From assembly GCF_022811645.1 (NCBI RefSeq), contig NZ_CP094534.1, forward strand, positions 4,960,001-5,024,000: a stretch of 64,000 nucleotides of DNA. Direction: 5' to 3'. Below the pieces are notes generated by a model. The model saw only the letters and a list, made by a program, of their open reading frames with translations, searched no databases and was not told the origin of the DNA. Both the position numbers and the translations under genes were made by a program. The DNA is from Hymenobacter monticola. Lineage in GTDB: Bacteria; Bacteroidota; Bacteroidia; Cytophagales; Hymenobacteraceae. Below, piece by piece: positions 53,202-61,321 of this stretch (its first letter is position 1; the number at the start of each line of letters is the position of its first letter).

Positions 53202-53588
53202 TTATGCCTTCCAGAGCTCTTGCTGCACGTTCTTGCCCACGGTGAGCATGATACGGACCGGGTTCGGAATCAGCGTAATGCGGGCTTCTTTGCCGGGGTA
53301 CTTTTCCGAATCAACCCAGACGCCCTCTTTGGGCGAGGGCGTGGAATTGGGGTCGCTGGGCAGGTAGGCGGTGGGCAGCAGCACGTCGGTGTCCGACTTC
53401 AAGTCGGCGTGCACCTTGTCGAGGGCCGTTTCGAGGAAGTCGCCGTACTCGTCGTTGAAGTCGTCTTCGAGGTCGTGCAGGGCTTCTTCCACGTCGTCGT
53501 AGCGGGCATCGTCGTAGGTGAGCTTGTGCAGTTCGGCCTTCTTCTCAATCAGGGCCACGAGGGCACGGTTCAGTTCTTCGGTCTTCAT
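53202..53588 (-). CDS. Hypothetical acidic protein
   Basis: 128 residues from the ATG at 53588. The N-terminal half is strongly acidic and helical (DDVEEALHDLEDDFNDEYGD). The C-terminal half is beta-rich with WVDSEKYPGKEARITLIPNP. No signal peptide. It looks like a small conserved cytoplasmic protein of Cytophagales, but I cannot name a family. A TAGGTTTG box lies about 50 bp upstream. The 37-codon extension upstream is rejected because it crosses that box. Confidence 0.65.
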   Translation of the reverse strand: MKTEELNRALVALIEKKAELHKLTYDDARYDDVEEALHDLEDDFNDEYGDFLETALDKVHADLKSDTDVLLPTAYLPSDPNSTPSPKEGVWVDSEKYPGKEARITLIPNPVRIMLTVGKNVQQELWKA

Positions 53589-53636
53589 GGGGGGCGCTAA
53601 GGCAGATGATTGGCTGCAAAAATGGGAAGGTTTTGG

Positions 53637-53644
53637 CAAACCTA
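53637..53644 (-). promoter_or_regulatory. Candidate -7 box TAGGTTTG
   Basis: Minus-strand TAGGTTTG, matching TAnnTTTG, 49 bp upstream of the ATG at 53588. Confidence 0.45.
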
Positions 53645-53757
53645 CGCGGCATGCCGCGTAAGCAGATGCCGCCGCCGGCCGAATTGCTGCCGATACCAAT
53701 CAAAACCGTATTTTTACCTCCACTAACCACCCCACCTCCAAACCTCCTCCTTCGCCC

Positions 53758-54891
53758 ATGCAAACCATGACCTCGCCCGACGTGCAAAGCGCCCAAGCCG
53801 TCGACTTTCTGCCGCTGAAAGGCACCGACTACGTAGAGTTTTACGTCGGCAACGCCAAGCAATCGGCCTACTACTACCAAGCCGCTTTCGGCTACGAGCT
53901 GGTGGCCTACGCCGGCCCCGAAACCGGCCTGCGCGACCGCGCCAGCTACGTGCTGCAGCAGGGCAAAATCCGGCTGGTGCTCACCACCTCCCTCCTGCCC
54001 GACTCGGAAATCACCCAGCACGTGGCCAAGCACGGCGACGGCGTGAAGGTGATGGCCCTGTGGGTGGACGACGCCCGCTCGGCCTGGGAAGAAACCACCA
54101 AGCGCGGCGCCAAGTCGGCCTTCGAGCCCTACACCCTGCAGGACGAGCACGGCTCCGTGACGCTCTCGGGCATCTATACCTACGGCGAAACCATCCACAC
54201 CTTCGTGGAGCGCACCAACTACAGCGGCCCGTTCATGCCCGGCTACGTGGCCAAGAGCAGCGGCATTCCGCAGGGCACGCCGGTGGGCCTCATCCACGTC
54301 GACCACTGCGTGGGCAACGTAGGCTGGGGCGAAATGAATCAGTGGGTGAAGTTTTACGAGGACGTGATGGGCTTCAAGCTCCTGCTCACCTTCGATGATG
54401 AAGACATCTCGACCGAGTATTCGGCCCTGATGAGCAAGGTGATGAGCAACGGCAACGGCTACGTGAAATTCCCCATCAACGAGCCCGCCGAAGGCAAGAA
54501 AAAGTCGCAGATTGAAGAGTACCTCGACTTCTACCACTCGCCCGGCGTGCAGCACATTGCCATCGCCACCAAGGACATCCGCACGACCGTGACCGAGCTG
54601 CGCCGCCGCGGCGTGGAGTTCCTGACGGTGCCGGCCTCCTACTACGAAGACCTGGCCGAGCGCGTGGGCGCCATCGACGAAGACATTGAGTCGCTAAAAG
54701 CCCTGAACCTGCTCGTGGACCGCGACGACGAGGGCTACCTGCTCCAAATCTTCACCAAGCCCGTGGAAGACCGGCCCACGGTGTTCTACGAAATCATCCA
54801 GCGCAAAGGCGCCAAGAGCTTCGGCAAAGGCAACTTCAAGGCGCTGTTTGAGAGCATCGAGCGCGAGCAGGCCCTGCGGGGGAATTTGTAA
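53758..54891 (+). CDS. hppD: 4-Hydroxyphenylpyruvate dioxygenase
   Basis: 377 residues with two vicinal-oxygen-chelate domains. The iron ligands are H183 (HVDHCVGN), H266 (VQHIAIAT) and E345 (VFYEIIQR). KGAKSFGKGNFKALFESIER near the end is the usual C-terminal helix gate. The enzyme turns 4-hydroxyphenylpyruvate into homogentisate in tyrosine breakdown, in the cytosol. The ATG at 53758 is chosen; the Met at codon 4 is also possible. No other tyrosine-degradation gene is in the window. Confidence 0.96.
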   Translation: MQTMTSPDVQSAQAVDFLPLKGTDYVEFYVGNAKQSAYYYQAAFGYELVAYAGPETGLRDRASYVLQQGKIRLVLTTSLLPDSEITQHVAKHGDGVKVMALWVDDARSAWEETTKRGAKSAFEPYTLQDEHGSVTLSGIYTYGETIHTFVERTNYSGPFMPGYVAKSSGIPQGTPVGLIHVDHCVGNVGWGEMNQWVKFYEDVMGFKLLLTFDDEDISTEYSALMSKVMSNGNGYVKFPINEPAEGKKKSQIEEYLDFYHSPGVQHIAIATKDIRTTVTELRRRGVEFLTVPASYYEDLAERVGAIDEDIESLKALNLLVDRDDEGYLLQIFTKPVEDRPTVFYEIIQRKGAKSFGKGNFKALFESIEREQALRGNL

Positions 54892-54898
54892 AACGGCC

Positions 54899-55099
54899 CT
54901 GTCATTGCGAGGGCGAAGCCCGTGGCAAACGAAGTTCAGCGTAGCTAATCCGTCCTGTTCTCAGTGACCAGCCTCGCAATGTGACAAAGTATCAGAAAGC
55001 CCCGGCACTGCGTAGTGCCGGGGCTTTCTGATAAAAGGACATTTCTGGTATTGACAGGACGGATTGCCGCGCTTCACTGCGTTTCGCTGGCAATGACAG
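54899..55099. repeat. Long palindromic repeat, GTCATTGCGAGG family, with embedded terminator
   Basis: The outer arms are CTGTCATTGCGAGGGCGAAG and its counterpart near TTTCGCTGGCAATGACAG; inner pieces include GCTAATCCGTCCTG and CAGGACGGATTGCC. A perfect 42-bp palindrome lies in the middle (54991-55032). The element occupies most of the 307 bp between hppD and the phosphohexomutase gene. Confidence 0.8.
54991..55032. terminator. Perfect hairpin terminator after hppD
   Basis: A 19-bp perfect stem (ATCAGAAAGCCCCGGCACT / AGTGCCGGGGCTTTCTGAT) with a GCGT loop. T runs are short, so it may also be an RNA-stability element. Confidence 0.7.
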
Positions 55100-55198
55100 A
55101 CGCTTGGCCTGGCGCCACCCCGTTCCGCTGTTCAAACCCGACCAAAACCTGTTTTCTTTACGCCCGTTCTTTCGCCAAACCGAAACCCTCCTTTAGCA

Positions 55199-56935
55199 AT
55201 GCCTCTCACCCCCGAAGTTCAGCAATCCATCAACAACTGGCTCACGCCCGCCTACGACGCCGACACTCAAGCCGCCATCCGCCAGTTGCAGGCCGACGGC
55301 CAGGACGACCAGCTCACCGACGCCTTCTACCGCACTCTCGAATTTGGAACGGGTGGCCTGCGCGGCATCATGGGCCCGGGCTCGAACCGCATGAACCGCT
55401 ACACGCTGGGCATGGCCACGCAGGGCCTGTGCAACTATTTGCTTCAGAGCTTCCCCGGCCAGCAAATCAAGGTGGCTATTGCGCACGACTCGCGCAACAA
55501 CAGCCGCGCCTTCGCCGAAATTGCAGCGGGTGTTTTCTCCGCCAATGGCATTGTTGTTTACCTGTTTGAGGCCCTGCGCCCCACGCCCGAGCTGTCGTTC
55601 GCTATCCGGGAGTTGGGTTGCCAGAGCGGCTGTGTGATAACGGCTTCGCACAACCCCAAGGAGTACAACGGCTATAAGGTGTACTGGAACGACGGCTCGC
55701 AGGTGGTGGCTCCACACGACCAGAACATCATTGCCGAAGTCAACAAAATCACCAGCCCCACGGAGGTAAAATTCGAGGCCGACCCGTCGAAAATCATTAG
55801 CATCGGCGCCGATATTGATGCGCGGTATTTCGCCGCCGCCAAGCAGCTGAGCATCGACCCAGCCGCCATTCAGCGGCAGCACGATTTGAACATCGTGTAC
55901 ACGCCCATCCACGGCTCGGGCGTGACGCTGGTGCCCGGCTTGCTGCGCGAGTTCGGCTTCACGAACGTGAACGTGCTCCAGGCCCAGGCCACGCCGGATG
56001 GCAACTTTCCCACCGTGCAGTCGCCAAACCCGGAGGAGAAAAGCGCCATGCAACTTGCGCTGGACCAGGCCAAAGCCACCAACGCCGACATCGTGCTGGC
56101 CACCGACCCCGACGCCGACCGCGTGGGCGTGGGCGTGAAAAACGACAAGGGCGAGTGGGTGCTGCTCAACGGCAACCAGACGGCCGCTGTGCTCACCAAC
56201 TACCTGCTTTCGGCCCGGCACCGCGCCGGCCAGAGCACTGCGCAGGACTACATTGTGTACACCATCGTGACAAGCGAGGTGCTGGGCGATATTGCCCGCG
56301 CCTACAACGTGACGAGCTACCAGACCCTCACCGGCTTTAAATACATCGCCGGCCTCATCCGCGAGAAGGAAGGCCGTGAAACCTACATCGGCGGCGGCGA
56401 GGAAAGCTACGGCTTCCTCATCGGCGATTTCGTGCGCGACAAGGACGCCATTTCGGCCTGCGCGCTGGTGGCCGAAATGGCCGCCGTGGCCAAAGACAAG
56501 GGCCGCACCCTCTACCAGGAAATGGTGGACATGTACGCCCAGTACGGACTTTATGTGGAGGACCTGATTTCGCTCACCAAAAAAGGCCAGCGCGGCGCCG
56601 AGGAAATCCAGGAAATGATGGCCAGCCTGCGCGCCAACCCGCCCGCCACCATCGCCGGCCTGAAAGTGGTAGAAATCCGCGACTACAAAACCGGCCGCAT
56701 CCACAACCTCAGCACCGGCTTGGCCACCGACACCGGCGTGGAAAGCTCCAACGTGCTTCAGTTCCTCACCGAAGACGGCAGCAAAATCTCGGCCCGCCCC
56801 AGCGGCACCGAGCCCAAAATCAAGTTCTATTTCAGCGTGAAGCAGCCCATGAAATCAACCGTTGATTTTGACTTGGCGCAGCGGCTGGCGCACGAGAAGA
56901 TTCAGGCGATAATTGCCGATATGAAACTGCAGTAA
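55199..56935 (+). CDS. Phosphoglucomutase/phosphomannomutase (phosphohexomutase)
   Basis: 578 residues. Family landmarks are FGTGGLRGIMGPGSNRMN, the phosphoserine loop TAS150HNP, the metal-binding DPDADR, the sugar-binding GGGEESYGF and the phosphate-binding RPSGTEPKIKFYF. The roughly 580-residue size fits the larger PGM/PMM type found in Bacteroidota and Firmicutes. It interconverts hexose 1- and 6-phosphates in the cytosol for glycogen, nucleotide sugar and envelope synthesis; glucose versus mannose preference cannot be read here. Confidence 0.93.
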   Translation: MPLTPEVQQSINNWLTPAYDADTQAAIRQLQADGQDDQLTDAFYRTLEFGTGGLRGIMGPGSNRMNRYTLGMATQGLCNYLLQSFPGQQIKVAIAHDSRNNSRAFAEIAAGVFSANGIVVYLFEALRPTPELSFAIRELGCQSGCVITASHNPKEYNGYKVYWNDGSQVVAPHDQNIIAEVNKITSPTEVKFEADPSKIISIGADIDARYFAAAKQLSIDPAAIQRQHDLNIVYTPIHGSGVTLVPGLLREFGFTNVNVLQAQATPDGNFPTVQSPNPEEKSAMQLALDQAKATNADIVLATDPDADRVGVGVKNDKGEWVLLNGNQTAAVLTNYLLSARHRAGQSTAQDYIVYTIVTSEVLGDIARAYNVTSYQTLTGFKYIAGLIREKEGRETYIGGGEESYGFLIGDFVRDKDAISACALVAEMAAVAKDKGRTLYQEMVDMYAQYGLYVEDLISLTKKGQRGAEEIQEMMASLRANPPATIAGLKVVEIRDYKTGRIHNLSTGLATDTGVESSNVLQFLTEDGSKISARPSGTEPKIKFYFSVKQPMKSTVDFDLAQRLAHEKIQAIIADMKLQ

Positions 56936-56958
56936 ACCTGATTGAATTAATTATTTTG

Positions 56959-56992
56959 AAATAACCCGGCGACTACTTTCGCCGGGTTATTT
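56959..56992 (+). terminator. Terminator after phosphohexomutase gene
   Basis: AAATAACCCGGCG-ACTACTTT-CGCCGGGTTATTT, a 13-bp perfect stem, 23 bp after the stop codon. Confidence 0.85.
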
Positions 56993-57014
56993 GCTTTAAA
57001 AGGGTTGTGAAACT

Positions 57015-57536
57015 ATGCTACCTCTTGGCTTCCGAACCAATATTCATCCCGTCACAAGTGCTCGTGGTATGAGTGTCTGGTTTCTAACACTTGGCGGAGT
57101 AGTTCTCTGCTACGTCGCGGGCCAGGTTGAGGAGTCTCGCTTCTTCGCTCTTCCTTTATTTCTTGGTATGGGAATGCTTTTTGGTGGATTCGCCATCCAT
57201 TTTAACTATCAGAACTTTGAGCTTCATCCCGACGGCAAGCGGTACCGTTATTTCAGTAATATACTCGGACTGAGAGTTGGCGAATGGCGACAACTTCCTC
57301 TCGTGACTGCCGTGGTAATGAAGCATTTTTCTGAAACACCCATTTCGAGTAGTCGTGGTTGGCAGGTACCGAATCCATTAGCCTATTGCATTGTCATGCT
57401 TTCGACCGAGGCAGCCAATCATCAGGGAATCATTGTTCATAAATTTCTACGTAGCCACCGCGGGCAGGCGGCCAAACTCACTATGCAGTTGGCTGATTAC
57501 CTGAAGGTCGCGCCGCTTCTTTTTGAACCGCAGTAG
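57015..57536 (+). CDS. Hypothetical membrane protein
   Basis: 173 residues with two adjacent TM segments (SVWFLTLGGVVLCYVAGQV and FALPLFLGMGMLFGGFAIHF) followed by a soluble C-terminal part (LHPDGKRYRYFSNILGLRVG, a PH-like pattern of the kind seen in bacterial PH-domain proteins). Base composition is AT-richer than its neighbours. It lies between a terminator and a convergent gene, so it is probably monocistronic. No family name is certain. Confidence 0.65.
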   Translation: MLPLGFRTNIHPVTSARGMSVWFLTLGGVVLCYVAGQVEESRFFALPLFLGMGMLFGGFAIHFNYQNFELHPDGKRYRYFSNILGLRVGEWRQLPLVTAVVMKHFSETPISSSRGWQVPNPLAYCIVMLSTEAANHQGIIVHKFLRSHRGQAAKLTMQLADYLKVAPLLFEPQ

Positions 57537-57542
57537 CAGCGC

Positions 57543-59705
57543 TTATAACCGCACCCCAATGCCCGGCCCGAGCATGAAAAACCATTGGTTGGTGCCCAGC
57601 AGGTAGCCGCCGCCCAGATACAAAGGGAACGTGAACTTAGCCTCGCGCCGCGTGGGATACACCGAGCCCAAGATGACGACGCCCAGGTCGCGGTTGGCGG
57701 TGCTGCTGCCCAGGTTGAAGGCGTTGAGGGCCACGAAGCCGGCGCCGATTTTGTAGGGGCGCAAGCGGTTGATTTTGTTGGGGCTGTAGAAGCTGAACTG
57801 GGCCAGTGTGGCCAGTGAGATACCGCCCAGGTCGCCGAATTTGTCTTCCTTTTCTTTGCGGGTGAGCAGGCCGGCCGGGAAGCTCACGTCGATGTCGAAC
57901 TTGTAGCTGCGCTTGAGCACGAGTTCCACGGTTTGGGTGTAGCCGGTTTCGCCGTACTGGCTGGCCTGGTGTTTCACCGTCACGAAGATGCGGCTCCATT
58001 CGTCGAGGTCGTAGGTTTTGCGGCTCAGGATGGAATTGATGCTCAGCGGGTCGGTGCGGCACTGCTTGTCCTGGTAGAAGGCGGCGCGGGGCGAGTTGTC
58101 GCCGGGGCAAATGACGATGTTGTCGATGTTGCGTAGCTCCACCAAGTCGCCCTTGGCATTCACGGTGCGGATTTCAAAGCTCAGATACTGCTTGCCGAAC
58201 AGCACGTCGGCTTGGTCGATGCCGGCCGGGTTGAACTGAAACACCACGTCGCGAATGGTGCCGTCGTAGAGCACCGGGCCGTTGAGGCGAGTGATGGGCC
58301 GGGCCGCGTCGCCATACGTCACCGACACGAAATCCAAGGCGTGCGGCCGCTGAAACTCGCGCACGCTGAGGGCGTAGCCCGTAGCCTGGCCCAGGTTGTA
58401 AATCGTGCTTTTGCGCTTGTCGAAATTCACCGGCACCCGCACCCGGAACACCAGCCGCGCATCGGTTCGCACCGACGAATCCGAAGGGATGATGGGCAGG
58501 TCCTCGAACGACACGCGCGCCTTTTGCAAACCCTCGCCTTCGAGGCGCACGTCCACGGTTTCGCCGGGGCTCACGCTCAGGCCGGGCGTCCACTCGCCGC
58601 CGCGGTGCAGCACCTGCACGTTCCGAATCACGGTTTGGGGCGTGATGTCGAGGTTGGTGAGGTAGCGGGCAGCGTCGTTTTCTTTGATGTAGAGGTAGCC
58701 TTCGGTCTGGCGGTGGGTGTTGTAGGGACGCAGGTAGCAAAGCACCCGGTCGTTGCTGAGAAACTGCCGGGTGTAGATGTCGGCAATCAGCTCGCCGCCG
58801 GGCTCTTCCTGGTCTTCCACGCGGTAAGTGCGGTGCAGCTCAAAGCTGCGGCCGTTGTCCAGTATCAGCTCCACGCCCTTGCGCCGGCTGATTTCGTCCA
58901 TCGTCACCGTGCGCTTGTCGGGCGAGAGGAAGCGCAGGCGGCTGGCCTTCACGTTGAACTCCTGCTTGAGCACCGGCAGCTGGTAGCTGAGCTTGTTGCC
59001 GGGCAGCAGCGTAGGCCGCTCGGTTTGGAGCTTCACTTGCAAGGTGCGCTGGCCCAGCTGGTTGGGCAGCACATGCAGGCGCAATGTACCGTTGGCCTCG
59101 GCCACCAGGCGGTAATCGAACTCCGGGCCGCGCACCCATTCGCCGGCCGCGTGCACGTTGCGCGGGTTCGAGCTGGTGAGCTCAAACACCTTCTCCTCGC
59201 CCACAAACAGCTCGTTATCGGGCACCCGCAAAGCCAGCGTGGTGCGGGCCAGCGGCAGCAGCGGCACTACTTGGCGCAGGGCCGGCCGGCCGGCCGTGTC
59301 GGCCACCTGCTCCACCACCAGCCGTAAAAACTGGCTGCTAGTCAGGTTCTGAAACTTGAGGCGGGTGCGGAAGCCGCCATCATCCTCTTTGGTGAGCGAG
59401 TCAAGCTGCAGGTAATCGGGCGTGCGGCGCAGGCGTAGCGGCCTGGCACTGGCGGCATTGGCCGGGTAGAGGCGCAGCTCCACGGTTTCATCGTCGCGGC
59501 GGAACCAGAAATACAGCGTGGGCGTGCCCTGCACCGGCACGGTGTTGCGGCTGAGCAGATAGGTGCTGGTGTCGGTGCGCAGGCTGGCTTCGCGCAGCAC
59601 CAACGGGTCGTCCGGAGCGGTTTGGGCCGTCGCCAGCCGTGGCATCGTTCCCAGTAAAATCCCAAATAAGATTAGAATTACACGGGAGAATGCTGATGCA
59701 GGCAT
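57543..59705 (-). CDS. Large exported protein with possible C-terminal beta-barrel
   Basis: 720 residues from the ATG at 59705, which gives a signal peptide (FSRVILILFGILLGTMPRLA). Most of the protein is repeating beta-rich Ig-like segments (VPDNELFVGEEKVFELTSSN, RVRVPVNFDKRKSTIYNL). The last 130 residues (KINRLRPYKIGAGFVALNAF, then KFTFPLYLGGGYLLGTNQWF and GPGIGVRL) look like outer-membrane strands with an aromatic terminal strand. I know of no named family. A gene for another exported beta-strand protein lies upstream on the same strand after 279 bp; the two may cooperate in the outer membrane. Confidence 0.7.
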   Translation of the reverse strand: MPASAFSRVILILFGILLGTMPRLATAQTAPDDPLVLREASLRTDTSTYLLSRNTVPVQGTPTLYFWFRRDDETVELRLYPANAASARPLRLRRTPDYLQLDSLTKEDDGGFRTRLKFQNLTSSQFLRLVVEQVADTAGRPALRQVVPLLPLARTTLALRVPDNELFVGEEKVFELTSSNPRNVHAAGEWVRGPEFDYRLVAEANGTLRLHVLPNQLGQRTLQVKLQTERPTLLPGNKLSYQLPVLKQEFNVKASRLRFLSPDKRTVTMDEISRRKGVELILDNGRSFELHRTYRVEDQEEPGGELIADIYTRQFLSNDRVLCYLRPYNTHRQTEGYLYIKENDAARYLTNLDITPQTVIRNVQVLHRGGEWTPGLSVSPGETVDVRLEGEGLQKARVSFEDLPIIPSDSSVRTDARLVFRVRVPVNFDKRKSTIYNLGQATGYALSVREFQRPHALDFVSVTYGDAARPITRLNGPVLYDGTIRDVVFQFNPAGIDQADVLFGKQYLSFEIRTVNAKGDLVELRNIDNIVICPGDNSPRAAFYQDKQCRTDPLSINSILSRKTYDLDEWSRIFVTVKHQASQYGETGYTQTVELVLKRSYKFDIDVSFPAGLLTRKEKEDKFGDLGGISLATLAQFSFYSPNKINRLRPYKIGAGFVALNAFNLGSSTANRDLGVVILGSVYPTRREAKFTFPLYLGGGYLLGTNQWFFMLGPGIGVRL

Positions 59706-59862
59706 GTGGTCGCGCAGGCCGAAATAGGGCCTACGGCGCAAAGGTCGGGCTTGGCGGCTCCGGCATCAAAGTTCCGGCTCTAAATTCTTGCCTGAATCAG
59801 TCCAAAAAGCGGAGTGAGCTTGTGTTGTTAAGTAGTCATTAAGAAGTATGCGCGAATGACGC

Positions 59863-59965
59863 AGGGGCGGAACTTGCCCCCACCCACCGTTACCGTCACT
59901 GACCGTGGGTTGAACGACAACGTTGCCATGGCGCGAACGGCCGGGCGGGGGCAAGCCCCGCCCCT
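59863..59965. repeat. Palindromic repeat, AGGGGCGG-CTTGCCCCC family
   Basis: The arms AGGGGCGGAACTTGCCCCC (59863-59885) and GGGGGCAAGCCCCGCCCCT (59943-59965) match at about 20 of 23 positions. It fills the gap between two exported-protein genes. Confidence 0.85.
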
Positions 59966-59984
59966 ACCTCGGTCGGTATCATCT

Positions 59985-61079
59985 CTAAAATACGAAGTTG
60001 AACGCGGCCTGCCCCAGTACGCCGCGTAAGTCGCGGCTGCGGTCGTTGAGCGGCACAAAGTAGCTGGCTTTGGTGTCAATCAGCACGTGTTTCGTTTTCA
60101 TGATTTCCATGCCTATCCCAATGTTGGCGTTGGGAATAAATTCGTTGCCCTTGTCGCTGTTGCGGTTCAGGATGAAGCCGCCGAGCTGGTAACAGGTGTA
60201 GAGGTTGAAGTAGCGCCGCCGGCCCCGGCCGAAGTTGCGCGGGTAAAAATCCTGCCCGAAGTTGATGACAAACAGCTCGTTCACGAAATCCGACTCGCCC
60301 GTATTGCCCGATACCGGCCGGTAGAACCCCAGGTTGAAGTAGCTTTTGCCCCGCGTCACGAGGTACTTCAATGCGTAGCCCTGGTAGGCCGGACTGGTGA
60401 GGCCCACCTTGGGGTTGTCGAGGCGCAGGTAGCCGTACTCCACGCCGGGCATGTTCACAAAGCTTACGCGGCGGTTACCGGTCGGAAAGCTCACCTCATC
60501 GAACAGGCGCAGCGTGACGTAGGCCTGCCCGGCGTGGCCCGCAATGCCGGCCAGCTGCTGGCGGAGGTCGGTCAGGCGCTGGGTGGCGCGCTCCAAGTCG
60601 CGGCGCAGGCTGGCCTGTTCCTCTGGGGTGCCCAGGCTGCGCCGCGGCTCCATGGCGGCCACCTGGTCAGCGGCCCGCAGGGCTTCGGCTTCCAGCTCGC
60701 CAATGTGGCCGCTGAGGTCCTGGGAGTTGAGGTTGTTTTCGAGTACGTAGCCCAGCGCGGCCGTGAGCGAGTCGAGGCGCTGCAAATCGGGGCTGGCCAG
60801 GGCAAACTCGGCAATGAGCTGCTCGGGCGTTTCCTCCTGCTTTTGCACGCGCACCGCCCGCTGCCGAATGAAGGCCGATAGCGCCGCCCGCGCCTCGGCA
60901 AACTTGGTGACGGCCACCGTGAGGTGCTTCTGTGTGACGTAGGAAGCTTCCTGCCCGGAAGTTTCGCTGGTGCGGTGGATGGGTTTAATTTGGGCTGAGG
61001 CGGTGCCTGAACCAAGCAGCGCGCCAATCATAAGTATAAGGCTGCAACGCCGGCTCCAGCCAGTTGTAAGGGTGTTCAT
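59985..61079 (-). CDS. Exported coiled-coil plus beta-strand envelope protein
   Basis: 364 residues from the ATG at 61079, which opens a signal peptide (WSRRCSLILMIGALLGSGTA). Residues about 60-190 are helical and charged (VAVTKFAEARAALSAFIRQR, EEQASLRRDLERATQRLTDL), a probable coiled coil. The rest has amphipathic strands ending RGVLGQAAFNFVF with a terminal Phe, as in outer-membrane barrels. No family recognised. Its neighbour 57543-59705 on the same strand is also an exported strand-rich protein, which suggests a joint envelope role. Confidence 0.65.
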   Translation of the reverse strand: MNTLTTGWSRRCSLILMIGALLGSGTASAQIKPIHRTSETSGQEASYVTQKHLTVAVTKFAEARAALSAFIRQRAVRVQKQEETPEQLIAEFALASPDLQRLDSLTAALGYVLENNLNSQDLSGHIGELEAEALRAADQVAAMEPRRSLGTPEEQASLRRDLERATQRLTDLRQQLAGIAGHAGQAYVTLRLFDEVSFPTGNRRVSFVNMPGVEYGYLRLDNPKVGLTSPAYQGYALKYLVTRGKSYFNLGFYRPVSGNTGESDFVNELFVINFGQDFYPRNFGRGRRRYFNLYTCYQLGGFILNRNSDKGNEFIPNANIGIGMEIMKTKHVLIDTKASYFVPLNDRSRDLRGVLGQAAFNFVF

Positions 61080-61321
61080 AGATTCTTTCGCTAGGTCATC
61101 CTGCCAATGGCGACAGGTAGCGAAAGGTAGCGGGGTCATCAAGGGAAGGTCAAGGCAAAATCCGACAATCAGGGACGTTTGACCTCATTCAGACATAAAT
61201 CAAAAGCATTTGCCTGTCAATAATTTAATCAAGAAAAACAGACATAGCAAGGGACTTTACAATTCACCCCCTTTCACTGTTTTCAGGCGTTGCACTGCTA
61301 CTTTTCCGCATGCCTCCGCCT

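Noticed and set aside
55015..55569. Open frame overlapping the hairpin and the start of the phosphohexomutase gene
   Set aside because: It runs through a perfect terminator hairpin and then through the wrong frame of a well-supported gene.
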